Source of the DNA: Polaribacter glomeratus
GTDB lineage: Bacteria > Bacteroidota > Bacteroidia > Flavobacteriales > Flavobacteriaceae
Assembly (NCBI RefSeq): GCF_002954665.1
Contig: NZ_MSCM01000001.1
Location: forward strand, 1,376,836-1,440,835
Direction: 5' to 3'
Length of the DNA stretch: 64,000 bases
Shown here: positions 45,561 through 54,212 of the stretch, in pieces
Layout: each line of letters begins with the position of its first letter
Position numbering within the stretch: position 1 is the stretch's first letter
Program-made: the position numbers and the translations under genes
Notes under the pieces: model-generated
Told to the model about the DNA's origin: nothing
What the model saw: only the letters and a program-made list of their open reading frames with translations
Databases searched by the model: none

Positions 45561-46628
45561 ATGGATAAAAAAAAATCTGCTATACATGAAAATGAAGGTG
45601 TTTCTCAACCAGAAACAACGAGTAAATCGAGTGCAGAAAAAATAAAAATCAGCAGAGCAAAACAGAATTCTGTTGATGATTTTGTGTCCAATATTTTAGC
45701 AGGAAACATTACTTTTTTAAGCAGAGCAATTACTTTGGTAGAAAGCACAAATGCAAAACATCAGCAAAAAGCAAATGAAATTTTAGATCGTTGTTTGCCA
45801 CACGCAAATAAATCTGTGAGAATAGGAATTACGGGTGTGCCAGGTGTCGGAAAAAGTACTTTTATTGAATCTTTTGGAAAACACTTAACGGCGCAAGGAA
45901 AAAAAGTTGCTGTTTTAGCTGTTGACCCAAGTAGCTCTGTAAACAAGGGTTCTATTTTAGGTGATAAAACGCGAATGGAAGAATTGGTTACAGATCCAAA
46001 TGCTTTTATTAGACCTTCACCTTCCGGAACTTCTTTAGGCGGCGTTGCACAAAAAACACGCGAAAGTATTATTCTTTGCGAAGCTGCTGGTTTTGATACG
46101 ATAATTATTGAAACTGTTGGAGTTGGACAATCGGAAACTGTGGTGCATTCTATGGTTGACTTCTTTTTGTTGCTAAAATTGGCTGGCGCAGGCGATGAAT
46201 TACAAGGAATTAAACGCGGAATTATAGAAATGGCAGATGCAATTGTCATTAACAAAGCCGATGGCGATAATCAAAAAAACGCAACTATTGCCAAAATTGA
46301 ATTTAACAGAGCTTTGCATTTGTACCCAATAAAAGAAAGTACTTGGCAGCCAAAAGTTTTAACAGCAAGTGCTTTGCAGAATTTGGGAATTGCAAAAATT
46401 GATAAAATGATTACTGATTATATTTCTTTAACGAAAAAAAACAAGTATTTCGATATCAAAAGAAATGAGCAAAATGAGTATTGGTTACTTTCTACAATCA
46501 ATCAACAATTAAAAGATCGATTTTATCAAAATCCGAAAATTAAAAATGCGTTACATCAAGAAATTAAAGATTTAAAAAACGGAAAAACGACTCCTTTTAA
46601 TGCTGCTAAGAGATTGTTAGAATTGTAG
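45561..46628 (+). CDS. meaB: Methylmalonyl-CoA mutase-associated GTPase MeaB
   Basis: 355 residues. G3E-type GTPase motifs: [20 protein letters not shown] (Walker A), [30 protein letters not shown] (switch region), and VINKADGDN (base-specific NKxD). MeaB/ArgK proteins act as chaperones of adenosylcobalamin-dependent methylmalonyl-CoA mutase, gating cofactor loading and protecting it from inactivation. The mutase genes are not in the window. A polar N-terminal extension of ~40 residues ([19 protein letters not shown]) precedes the conserved part. Confidence 0.92.
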   Translation: MDKKKSAIHENEGVSQPETTSKSSAEKIKISRAKQNSVDDFVSNILAGNITFLSRAITLVESTNAKHQQKANEILDRCLPHANKSVRIGITGVPGVGKSTFIESFGKHLTAQGKKVAVLAVDPSSSVNKGSILGDKTRMEELVTDPNAFIRPSPSGTSLGGVAQKTRESIILCEAAGFDTIIIETVGVGQSETVVHSMVDFFLLLKLAGAGDELQGIKRGIIEMADAIVINKADGDNQKNATIAKIEFNRALHLYPIKESTWQPKVLTASALQNLGIAKIDKMITDYISLTKKNKYFDIKRNEQNEYWLLSTINQQLKDRFYQNPKIKNALHQEIKDLKNGKTTPFNAAKRLLEL

Positions 46629-46695
46629 TTCTATTTATTTTTGTTCTTGAAAGATATAAATTTAATTGCTAAAAGTTTTCTTTAAAATTAAACAA

Positions 46696-47430
46696 ATGAA
46701 AAAATCCATTCTTTTTAAACTTTTTTTACTCTTGTTAATTCCCTTGCTTTCATGCAAAGCACAGGTACAAAAAACATCCGAAGAAACTTATATCTTTAAA
46801 GAAGGAGATAAAAACGGAATTGGAAAATGGTATTTAGACCGTGAAATTGCATACGTTATGGGTTATGAAGGTATTAATTGGCTAGAACGTTCTTCTAGAG
46901 AAAAAGAAGAAAACACTTCGAAACTTATCGAAAACATGCACATACAACCTACAGATATTATTGCCGATATTGGGGCAGGTTCTGGATATCATGTATTTAA
47001 AATGGCGCCAATTGCTTATAAAGGAGCTGTGTATGCTGTTGACATTCAACCAGAAATGTTGCAAGCTATTTTAGAAAATAATCAATATAAAAAGTATACA
47101 AATATAGAACTTATACAAGGTGATGAAAAAAGTGTAAAGCTGCCAGAAAACACCTTTGATAAAGTGTTGATGGTGGATGTATATCACGAATTTAATTTCC
47201 CCAAAGAAATGATGCTGTCTATCAAAAAATCGTTAAAAGAAAACGGAAAAATATATTTAATTGAATACAAAAGTGAAGACATTTCTGTGCCTATAAAAAT
47301 GATTCATAAAATGAGCGAAAAACAAGCCGTCAAAGAAATGAAAGCGGTTGGTTTTAAACTTGAGAAAAATAGCACGAATTTACCTTGGCAACACTGTATG
47401 GTATTTGTTAAAAACAACTTGTTGAAATAG
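46696..47430 (+). CDS. Class I SAM-dependent methyltransferase with lipoprotein signal
   Basis: 244 residues from the ATG at 46696; an upstream TTG at 46666 would bury the signal peptide. The N-terminus MKKSILFKLFLLLLIPLLSC is a lipoprotein signal with lipobox LLSC. After ~65 residues comes a Rossmann methyltransferase domain: motif I IIADIGAGSGYHVFKMA, acidic residue in AVYAVDIQPEML, VKLPENTFDKVLMVDVYHEF, and LKENGKIYLIEY. SAM is not known to be abundant outside the cytoplasm, so a lipid-anchored exported methyltransferase is odd. Either it is exported and has another ligand, or the leader is only a membrane anchor. Substrate unknown. Confidence 0.8.
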   Translation: MKKSILFKLFLLLLIPLLSCKAQVQKTSEETYIFKEGDKNGIGKWYLDREIAYVMGYEGINWLERSSREKEENTSKLIENMHIQPTDIIADIGAGSGYHVFKMAPIAYKGAVYAVDIQPEMLQAILENNQYKKYTNIELIQGDEKSVKLPENTFDKVLMVDVYHEFNFPKEMMLSIKKSLKENGKIYLIEYKSEDISVPIKMIHKMSEKQAVKEMKAVGFKLEKNSTNLPWQHCMVFVKNNLLK

Positions 47431-47778
47431 TTTGATTTAAATTTTAAACCTCTAACCTGTAAAACCTCATCATTAAGAAAAGATGAAAAATTTTAAATGG
47501 TGCTTATTACTTTCTCTTTTTGATAGAACGAAAGCAAAATTTTATCTAAAAAATTAAAATCCGTTAAAACAGAAATAAAATATTTTTAATAAATTAACGT
47601 TTTTACTGATAAAACTATTAATTTTAAATTAAAAACTCCTAAAATTTTACGGATTTAACATTTTGAAAATACTAAATTCACGTTTTTCATAAAAATTTAA
47701 TAGTTACATTATTTAATATGAAATTTATTTTGTGAAATTATTTGTTTGCTATAATTTTGCGCTCAAATAAATAAAAAA
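47431..47778. other. Intergenic region with the efflux operon promoter
   Basis: 348 bases. A 24-codon frame beginning MKNFKWCLLLSLF near 47483 looks like a stray signal-peptide piece without a protein. The clear element is the promoter at 47730-47759. Confidence 0.6.
47730..47759 (+). promoter_or_regulatory. Consensus Bacteroidota promoter of the RND efflux operon
   Basis: TTG at 47730-47732, a spacer of exactly 19 bases, TAATTTTG at 47752-47759. The first operon gene starts 19 bases later with TTG at 47779. Confidence 0.8.
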
Positions 47779-48198
47779 TTGAATAAAAGAGTACATTTAT
47801 TTTTATTTCTACTTTTATCGCTTGTGCTTGTTTGCTTTACTAATTTAAATGTAAATTCTAAAAGCAACTTAAAGAACGCAACTAAGCAGTCTTATCTTGT
47901 TAAGCTTAGTAATAACATGCAGCATTTAAAAACTGCTAGTGTAAAATCTACAACAGAATCGAATAGTTCGCTTTTATTTCTTCAAGAAATAAAGATTGAA
48001 GAAGTTGAAGAGTTTGAGGAAAACCTTTTAAGTAACAAAAGCAAGTATTTTTTTGTAAAAAATAAGACTTCCTTTTTTTATAAAAACTTAGTAGAAAACA
48101 ACTTACTTAGTATTAAAGAAGAAGTACTTTTTAAAAACTTCATAACAACATCTTCATTTATTCGCCTTTATAAGCGGTTTCAGGTTTACAAAATTTGA
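47779..48198 (+). CDS. Small exported protein of unknown function, first gene of the efflux operon
   Basis: 139 residues from a TTG start placed by the promoter just upstream and by the signal peptide it opens (KRVHLFLFLLLSLVLVCF). The mature part has a Ser/Lys-rich stretch, an acidic segment (KIEEVEEFEENLL) and a basic hydrophobic end (FIRLYKRFQVYKI). No recognised domain. I have the impression that a short protein of this kind often comes before RND systems in flavobacteria, but no function is known. 128 bp separate it from the adaptor start. Confidence 0.6.
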   Translation: MNKRVHLFLFLLLSLVLVCFTNLNVNSKSNLKNATKQSYLVKLSNNMQHLKTASVKSTTESNSSLLFLQEIKIEEVEEFEENLLSNKSKYFFVKNKTSFFYKNLVENNLLSIKEEVLFKNFITTSSFIRLYKRFQVYKI

Positions 48199-48326
48199 TA
48201 ATAATTTAAAACAGTTTGCTTAAGCTGTTTAATATTTCTCAAGATACTTTTAAAAAACAATTAATTTTTAAGGGTAAACTGGTTGTTTACCTATTTATAC
48301 CAAACAAATTTAAGAATAACATTTCC

Positions 48327-49403
48327 ATGAAGAAAATTTTAATTGGTGCGCTTGTGGTATTATTTTACACAAGTTGTCAAACTAAAAAAGAAGAAACAAA
48401 AGAGCTACCAGCTTTTCTTGTTACAAATCCAATAAAAAAAGACACTGCTATTACAAAAGATTATGTGAGTCAAATTCATTCTTTTAGACATATAGAAATC
48501 AGAGCTTTAGAAAAAGGATATTTAAAACAGATATCTGTTGATGAAGGTCAGCATGTTAAAATGGGACAAGCGATGTTCCAAATTATGCCAAATATTTATC
48601 AAGCTGAATTACAAAAAGCAAAAGCTGAGGCAAATGCTGCATCCATAGAACTAAAAAACACAAAACTTTTAGCTGATGGAAATGTGGTTTCGCCAAATGA
48701 ACTAGCATTAGCAAAAGCGAAATTAGACAAAGCAAATGCAGAAGTTATGCTTGCAGAAACTCATTTAAGTTTTACAAAAATTAAAGCTCCTTTTGATGGT
48801 ATTATGGATCATCTTGAGGCTAGAGAAGGTAGTTTTTTAGAAGAAGGTGAGTTACTAACCAAACTATCCGACAATAGTAAAATGTGGGTGTACTTTAATG
48901 TTCCAGAGGCAGAATATCTTGATTACATTATGAGTTCAGACAAAAACTCTAAAAAAGAAGTAGCGCTTTTAATGGCGAACAACAAAGTTTTTAACCAAAA
49001 AGGAATTGTTGAAACCATTGAAGGAGAGTTCAATAGCGAAACAGGGAATATTGCTTTTAGAGCAACTTTTCAAAACCCTGATGCTATTTTAAGACATGGA
49101 GAAACCGGAAGTATCTTAATGACAGTTCCTTTTAAAAATGTAGTTATAATTCCTCAAAAAGCAACTTTCGAAATCTTAGATAAAACCTATGTGTTTGTAA
49201 TTACCAAAGATAATATTGTAAAACAAAGAGAAATAAAGATTGGCGCAGAATTGCCAAACTTGTTTGTGGTATCTAAAGGATTGAATGAAAAAGAAACCAT
49301 TTTATTAGAAGGTATTCGAATGGTAAAAAACAATCAAAAAATAAATACCAAGTTTTTGGATGCCAACAAAGTGATGTCTTCATTAGACTTATATGCTGAA
49401 TAA
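48327..49403 (+). CDS. RND efflux periplasmic adaptor subunit (membrane fusion protein)
   Basis: 358 residues from the ATG at 48327. This start opens a lipoprotein signal (MKKILIGALVVLFYTSC); a longer in-frame start at 48216 would hide it. AcrA/MexA layout: lipoyl half-motif EIRALEKGYLKQISVDEGQH near residue 55, alpha-hairpin (AELQKAKAEANAASIELKNT, LALAKAKLDKANAEV), second lipoyl half FTKIKAPFDGIMDHLEAREG, then beta-barrel and membrane-proximal domains (MLNLRHGETGS-like region at ILRHGETGSILM). It links inner-membrane pump and outer-membrane channel. Confidence 0.93.
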   Translation: MKKILIGALVVLFYTSCQTKKEETKELPAFLVTNPIKKDTAITKDYVSQIHSFRHIEIRALEKGYLKQISVDEGQHVKMGQAMFQIMPNIYQAELQKAKAEANAASIELKNTKLLADGNVVSPNELALAKAKLDKANAEVMLAETHLSFTKIKAPFDGIMDHLEAREGSFLEEGELLTKLSDNSKMWVYFNVPEAEYLDYIMSSDKNSKKEVALLMANNKVFNQKGIVETIEGEFNSETGNIAFRATFQNPDAILRHGETGSILMTVPFKNVVIIPQKATFEILDKTYVFVITKDNIVKQREIKIGAELPNLFVVSKGLNEKETILLEGIRMVKNNQKINTKFLDANKVMSSLDLYAE

Positions 49404-49427
49404 TTTTCATAAATAATCTAAAAAGAC

Positions 49428-52400
49428 ATGTTTAAAAAATTTATAAAAAGACCCGTATTGGCAATCGTCATATCGGTCATCATCATTTTTATTGGTACAC
49501 TTGCTATCAAACAATTGCCTATTTCACAGTTTCCTGAAATAGCACCAACCACAGTAAACATATTTATTGCGTATCCAGGTTCTAGTGCAGAAGTTTTAGT
49601 AAATTCTACTTTAATCCCTATAGAAACGGCTATTAATGGTGTACAAGGAATGCGTTACATCGCTTCGGATGCTACAAGTGCTGGTGAAGCTACGATTCGA
49701 ATTATTTTTGAACCTGGCACAGATCCAGATCAAGCGGTAGTTCGGGTTAAAACGCGTGTAGACCAAGTAATGCCTTTATTACCAGAATTGGTGCAGCGTG
49801 AAGGTGTTATTATTACGCCGGTTCAACCAAGTATGTTAATGTATGTAAACCTTTCTAGTTCTGATAAAAACAACGACGAAAAGTTTTTGTACAATTACGC
49901 TTACACGAAAGTTATTCCAGAAATTCAGCGTATTAACGGAATTGCAAATGCTCAAATATTAGGAAGTAGAAAATACGCAATGAGAGTTTGGTTAAAACCA
50001 GACCGTATGCGTGCTTATAACATTTCTGCAGAAGAAGTTTTAGAATCCATGTTAGACCAAAGTGTTTTGGCAAGACCAGGACGTTTAGGCAGTAGCTCGG
50101 GTATAAAATCGCAATCTTTAGAATATGTATTAACGTATCAAGATCGCTATAATGAGCCAGAACAATACAAAGAGATAATTATTCGTGCTAATAAAGAAGG
50201 CGAAATTATTAAGTTATCTGATATTGCTGATGTACAATTAGGAAGTGAGTTTTATGATATTTACTCTAATTTAGATGGTAAACCTTCTGCTTCTATTGTA
50301 CTAAAACAAACTTTTGGAAGTAATGGTAGCGATGTAATAAAAGCTGTAAAAGAAAAATTAAAAGAACTAGAAGTTGATTTACCTCCAAATGTAGATTTTC
50401 AAATAAGTTATGATGTTTCTAACTTTTTAGATGCTTCTATTGAGCAAGTATTACACACACTTAGAGATGCATTTATTCTGGTTGCGATTGTAGTATTCTT
50501 ATTTTTAGGAGATTGGCGTTCTACTTTAATTCCGATTATTGCGGTTCCTGTTTCCTTAATAGGTGCCTTTTTTGTAATGCAGTTATTCGGTTTATCCATC
50601 AACTTAATTACCCTTTTTGCTTTGGTACTTGCTATTGGTATTGTGGTAGATAATGCAATTGTTGTTGTAGAGGCCGTCCATGTTAAAATGGAAGAACAAA
50701 ATTTATCGCCTTATAAAGCTTCAACAGAAGTATTAGGCGAAATTGGAGGCGCAATTATAGCAATTACATTAGTTATGGTTTCGGTGTTTATTCCTATTTC
50801 GTTTATGACTGGTCCTATTGGGGTTTTCTACCGTCAGTTTTCGATTACAATGGCGGGTGCAATAGTTATTTCTGCAATTGTAGCTTTAACGTTAACACCT
50901 GTATTATGTGCAATGTTGCTTAAAAATAATCACGGAAAAATTAAAAAATCAACAGTAGATAAATTTATCAATTGGTTTAATAAAGGTTTTGAGAGATTAA
51001 CAGGAACGTATGTAGCAATCTTAAATAAAATTGTAGCGAGACGTATTGTAACATTCGGAATATTGATAGCATTCTGTGCGGGAATTTACTTTACAAATAA
51101 AGTGTTACCAGCTGGTTTTATTCCAAACGAAGACCAAGGAATGATTTACGCTATTATTCAAACTCCACCTGGTGCTACTTTAGAGCGCACAAATGATGTT
51201 GCTAAAAAACTTCAAGAAATTTGTGAAAAAACAGCAGGTGTAGAATCTGTTTCTTCTTTAGCGGGTTACGAAATTATGACAGAAGGTCGAGGATCTAATG
51301 CGGGTACGTGTTTAATCAACCTAAAAACATGGTCAGAAAGAGAACATTCTGTTCATGAAATAATGGAAGAGTTAGAAGAAAAAACAAAAAACCTTGGTGC
51401 TATTATTGAATATTTTGAACCACCTGCTGTTCCTGGTTTTGGTTCTTCTGGAGGATTTGCATTGCGTTTATTAGATAAAACAAACTCAACGGATTATCAT
51501 GAATTTGAAAAAATTAATAATAATTTTATGGAGGCGATGTCAAAACGTAAAGAACTTACAGGTTTATTTACCTTCTTTTCGGCAAATTATCCTCAATATG
51601 AGTTAAAAATCAACAATAAAATTGCCATGCAAAAAGGTGTGACAATTGGTAAAGCCATGGAAAATTTAAATATTTTAATTGGTAGTACTTATGAACAAGG
51701 GTTTATTCGTTTTGGTAGATTCTTTAAAGTGTATACACAAGCAGCTCCAGAATATCGAAGATTGCCATCAGATCTTGAGAAACTTTTCGTTAAAAATGAA
51801 TCAGGAGAAATGGTACCATATTCGGCATTTATGTCTGTTGAAAAAAAATTGGGTCCTAATGAAATTACACGATATAACCTTTACAATTCGGCATCCATAA
51901 GAGGTTTACCAGGTTCAGGTTTTACGAGTGGTGAAGCAATTAATGCTATTAAAGAAGTAGCTGCTAAAGAATTACCAAGAGGTTACGATATCGCTTGGGA
52001 AGGTTTGTCTTATGATGAAGCTAGTAGAGGAAATGAATCCATTTACGTTTTTATTATTGTATTAATCTTCGTTTACTTCGTTCTTGCCGCACAATACGAG
52101 AGCTTTTTATTACCGTTTGTGGTAATTTTATCGTTACCTGTTGGTGTCTTCGGATCTTTCATCCTCTTAAAGGCGATGGGATTAGCAAACGATGTGTATG
52201 CACAAATCGGCATTATAATGCTTGTTGGGTTACTGGGTAAAAATGCGGTGTTAATCGTAGAATTTGCAGTTCAAAAACAAAACAAAGGCGCTACAATTTT
52301 AGAAGCAGCAATTGAAGGAGCAAGAGCAAGATTTAGACCAATTTTAATGACTTCGTTTGCTTTTATAGCTGGTTTAATTCCGTTAGTGATGGCAACAGGT

Positions 52401-52676
52401 GCCGGTGCAATTGGTAACAGAACTATTGGTGGTTCTTCTTTAGGAGGAATGTTGATAGGTACACTATTCGGAGTTATAATTATTCCCGGATTATTCTACA
52501 TTTTTGCGAAGCTAGAAGAAGGAAGAAGTCTTATTAAAGATGAAACGCACGAACCTCTTTCGGAAGAAGTTATTAGAAATAGTGAATCAGAAAGTCAAGC
52601 AAAAGTAAATGCTGATAAAATTAGCAAACTAAAAAGACTATTAAAAAAACTTAGTAAAAGCGATAAAAATGAATAA
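49428..52676 (+). CDS. RND efflux permease subunit (AcrB/HAE-1 type)
   Basis: 1082 residues, twelve-TM AcrB-type pump. It starts MFKKFIKRPVLAIVISVIII and has the porter-domain landmarks LPISQFPEIAPTTV, QGMRYIASDATSAG and RVKTRVDQVMPLLP. In TM4 the proton-relay pair reads IGIVVDNAIVVVE, i.e. Asp408 is kept but the next position (AcrB Asp408) is Asn409. TM10 Lys938 (LLGKNAVLIVEFA) is present. Most drug pumps of this family have DD there, so the proton pathway differs. Substrate unknown; antibiotics, bile-like compounds or self metabolites are possible. Its 3' end overlaps the channel gene by 8 bp. Confidence 0.95.
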   Translation: MFKKFIKRPVLAIVISVIIIFIGTLAIKQLPISQFPEIAPTTVNIFIAYPGSSAEVLVNSTLIPIETAINGVQGMRYIASDATSAGEATIRIIFEPGTDPDQAVVRVKTRVDQVMPLLPELVQREGVIITPVQPSMLMYVNLSSSDKNNDEKFLYNYAYTKVIPEIQRINGIANAQILGSRKYAMRVWLKPDRMRAYNISAEEVLESMLDQSVLARPGRLGSSSGIKSQSLEYVLTYQDRYNEPEQYKEIIIRANKEGEIIKLSDIADVQLGSEFYDIYSNLDGKPSASIVLKQTFGSNGSDVIKAVKEKLKELEVDLPPNVDFQISYDVSNFLDASIEQVLHTLRDAFILVAIVVFLFLGDWRSTLIPIIAVPVSLIGAFFVMQLFGLSINLITLFALVLAIGIVVDNAIVVVEAVHVKMEEQNLSPYKASTEVLGEIGGAIIAITLVMVSVFIPISFMTGPIGVFYRQFSITMAGAIVISAIVALTLTPVLCAMLLKNNHGKIKKSTVDKFINWFNKGFERLTGTYVAILNKIVARRIVTFGILIAFCAGIYFTNKVLPAGFIPNEDQGMIYAIIQTPPGATLERTNDVAKKLQEICEKTAGVESVSSLAGYEIMTEGRGSNAGTCLINLKTWSEREHSVHEIMEELEEKTKNLGAIIEYFEPPAVPGFGSSGGFALRLLDKTNSTDYHEFEKINNNFMEAMSKRKELTGLFTFFSANYPQYELKINNKIAMQKGVTIGKAMENLNILIGSTYEQGFIRFGRFFKVYTQAAPEYRRLPSDLEKLFVKNESGEMVPYSAFMSVEKKLGPNEITRYNLYNSASIRGLPGSGFTSGEAINAIKEVAAKELPRGYDIAWEGLSYDEASRGNESIYVFIIVLIFVYFVLAAQYESFLLPFVVILSLPVGVFGSFILLKAMGLANDVYAQIGIIMLVGLLGKNAVLIVEFAVQKQNKGATILEAAIEGARARFRPILMTSFAFIAGLIPLVMATGAGAIGNRTIGGSSLGGMLIGTLFGVIIIPGLFYIFAKLEEGRSLIKDETHEPLSEEVIRNSESESQAKVNADKISKLKRLLKKLSKSDKNE

Positions 52677-54108
52677 TATAAAAATAGTAAAACGTACACT
52701 TATCGTTTTTTTAACAACGCTTATTCTTTTCTCTTGTGTGCCAACAAAAACAGCAATAAGAGAAGCTGATAAAACGCTACCTGATGCGTATAAAAATCAA
52801 GTAGAAGACAGTATTAATTCTGCAAACGTAAAATGGAAAGACTTTTTTTCTGACACTAATTTAGTTACACTAATTGATATTGCCATTGCTAACAATCAAG
52901 AATTAAAAATTATGTTGCAAAGGGTAGAAATGTCTAAAAATGAAATTAAAGCAAGAACAGGAGAATATTTACCTTTTGTAAGTATTAATGCAGGTGCTGA
53001 AATTGAAAAAGTAGGCGAATTTACACGCAATGGTGCTGTAGAAAAAAACCTTAGTATTCGTGAAGATGAAAAATTCCCAGAACCATTATCAAACTTTTCT
53101 GCAGGTCTTTCTGCTTCTTGGGAGTTAGATATTTGGAAAAAACTAAGAAACGGAAAAAAAATAGCTGTGTTAGAATATTTAGCTTCCGTAGAAGGTAAGA
53201 ATTTTATGGTTACGCAGTTAGTTTCTGAAATTGCGAGCACATATTATGAGTTGATGGCTTTGGATAATCAATTGTTAATTATTGAGCAGAATTTAGAACT
53301 TCAAACAAACGCATTAAGAATGGTGAAGCTTCAAAAAGAAGCTGCTAGAGTTACGCAATTAGCCGTTAGAAGATTTGAAGCAGAACTACTTAAAAATCAA
53401 AGTAATAAATTTATCGTTTCGCAGCAGATCGTTGAAACCGAAAATTTATTAAATTTTTTAGTAGGTAGATATCCGCAACAAATAATCAGAAGTTCAGACA
53501 CTTTTATTAGCAAATCTATGGATGTAATAAAATCCGGAATTCCTTCGGATTTACTAGCAAACAGAACAGATATTAAAAAAGCGGAACTTGAATTAGCAGC
53601 GGCTAAATTAAATGTAAGTGTTGCCAAAGCTAATTTTTATCCATCAATTGGAGTTCGAGCTGGTCTTGGTTTAGAAGCTTTTAAACCAAAATTTTTAATA
53701 AACACGCCAGAATCTTTAACTTATAATTTAATTGGAGATGTAGTTGCTCCTTTAATTAACAGAAATGCTATTAAAGCTGAATATAGCACTGCAAATAATA
53801 GACAGTTAGCTGCAATTTTTGAATATGAGAAAACGATTTTAAACGCGTATATTGAAGTGCAAAATCAGCTTTCTAATGCACAAAACCTTAAAGAAAGCTA
53901 CCGATTAAAAGAAGGGCAAGTTGAAGCGCTTACAGAATCTATTGGTCTTTCTATTCAGCTTTTTAAATCAGCGAGAGCAGAATATACAGAAGTTCTACTA
54001 ACCCAAAGAGAGGCTTTAGATTCTAAAATTGAAATCATAGAAACAAAAAGAAATCAACTATTAGCGAACGTAAAATTATACCAGGCTTTAGGTGGTGGTT
54101 GGGATTAA
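52669..54108 (+). CDS. RND efflux outer-membrane channel lipoprotein (TolC/OprM family)
   Basis: 479 residues. Leader with lipobox ILFSCVPTK. The two OMF repeats are visible: IAIANNQELKIMLQRVEMSK, LSASWELDIWKKLRNGKK, then LLANRTDIKKAELELAAAKL, VAKANFYPSIGVRAGLG, and YTEVLLTQREALDSK near the end. The lipid anchor and PSDLLANRTDIK motif place it with OprM/NodT. It provides the exit duct for the pump encoded upstream; the 8-bp overlap indicates coupled translation. Confidence 0.94.
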   Translation: MNNIKIVKRTLIVFLTTLILFSCVPTKTAIREADKTLPDAYKNQVEDSINSANVKWKDFFSDTNLVTLIDIAIANNQELKIMLQRVEMSKNEIKARTGEYLPFVSINAGAEIEKVGEFTRNGAVEKNLSIREDEKFPEPLSNFSAGLSASWELDIWKKLRNGKKIAVLEYLASVEGKNFMVTQLVSEIASTYYELMALDNQLLIIEQNLELQTNALRMVKLQKEAARVTQLAVRRFEAELLKNQSNKFIVSQQIVETENLLNFLVGRYPQQIIRSSDTFISKSMDVIKSGIPSDLLANRTDIKKAELELAAAKLNVSVAKANFYPSIGVRAGLGLEAFKPKFLINTPESLTYNLIGDVVAPLINRNAIKAEYSTANNRQLAAIFEYEKTILNAYIEVQNQLSNAQNLKESYRLKEGQVEALTESIGLSIQLFKSARAEYTEVLLTQREALDSKIEIIETKRNQLLANVKLYQALGGGWD

Positions 54109-54149
54109 AACAACATTTTATTAAATAATCCTTTTAGATTATTGTTCTC

Positions 54150-54190
54150 AAAACACTTGCATTTTAAAATGCAAGTGTTTTGTTTTTTAA
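54150..54190. terminator. Bidirectional-type terminator between the efflux operon and recG
   Basis: AAAACACTTGCATTTT followed at once by its exact complement AAAATGCAAGTGTTTT, a 32-base perfect palindrome at 54150-54181, then a T-rich run. It lies between two converging genes and can serve both. Confidence 0.85.
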
Positions 54191-54212
54191 CTCATTTTGT
54201 TTGGTTAAAATA

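Noticed and set aside
46666-46695. Earlier TTG start for the lipoprotein methyltransferase
   Set aside because: The ATG at 46696 opens a standard lipoprotein signal.
48216-48326. Earlier in-frame start for the RND adaptor
   Set aside because: It would bury the lipoprotein signal that opens at 48327.
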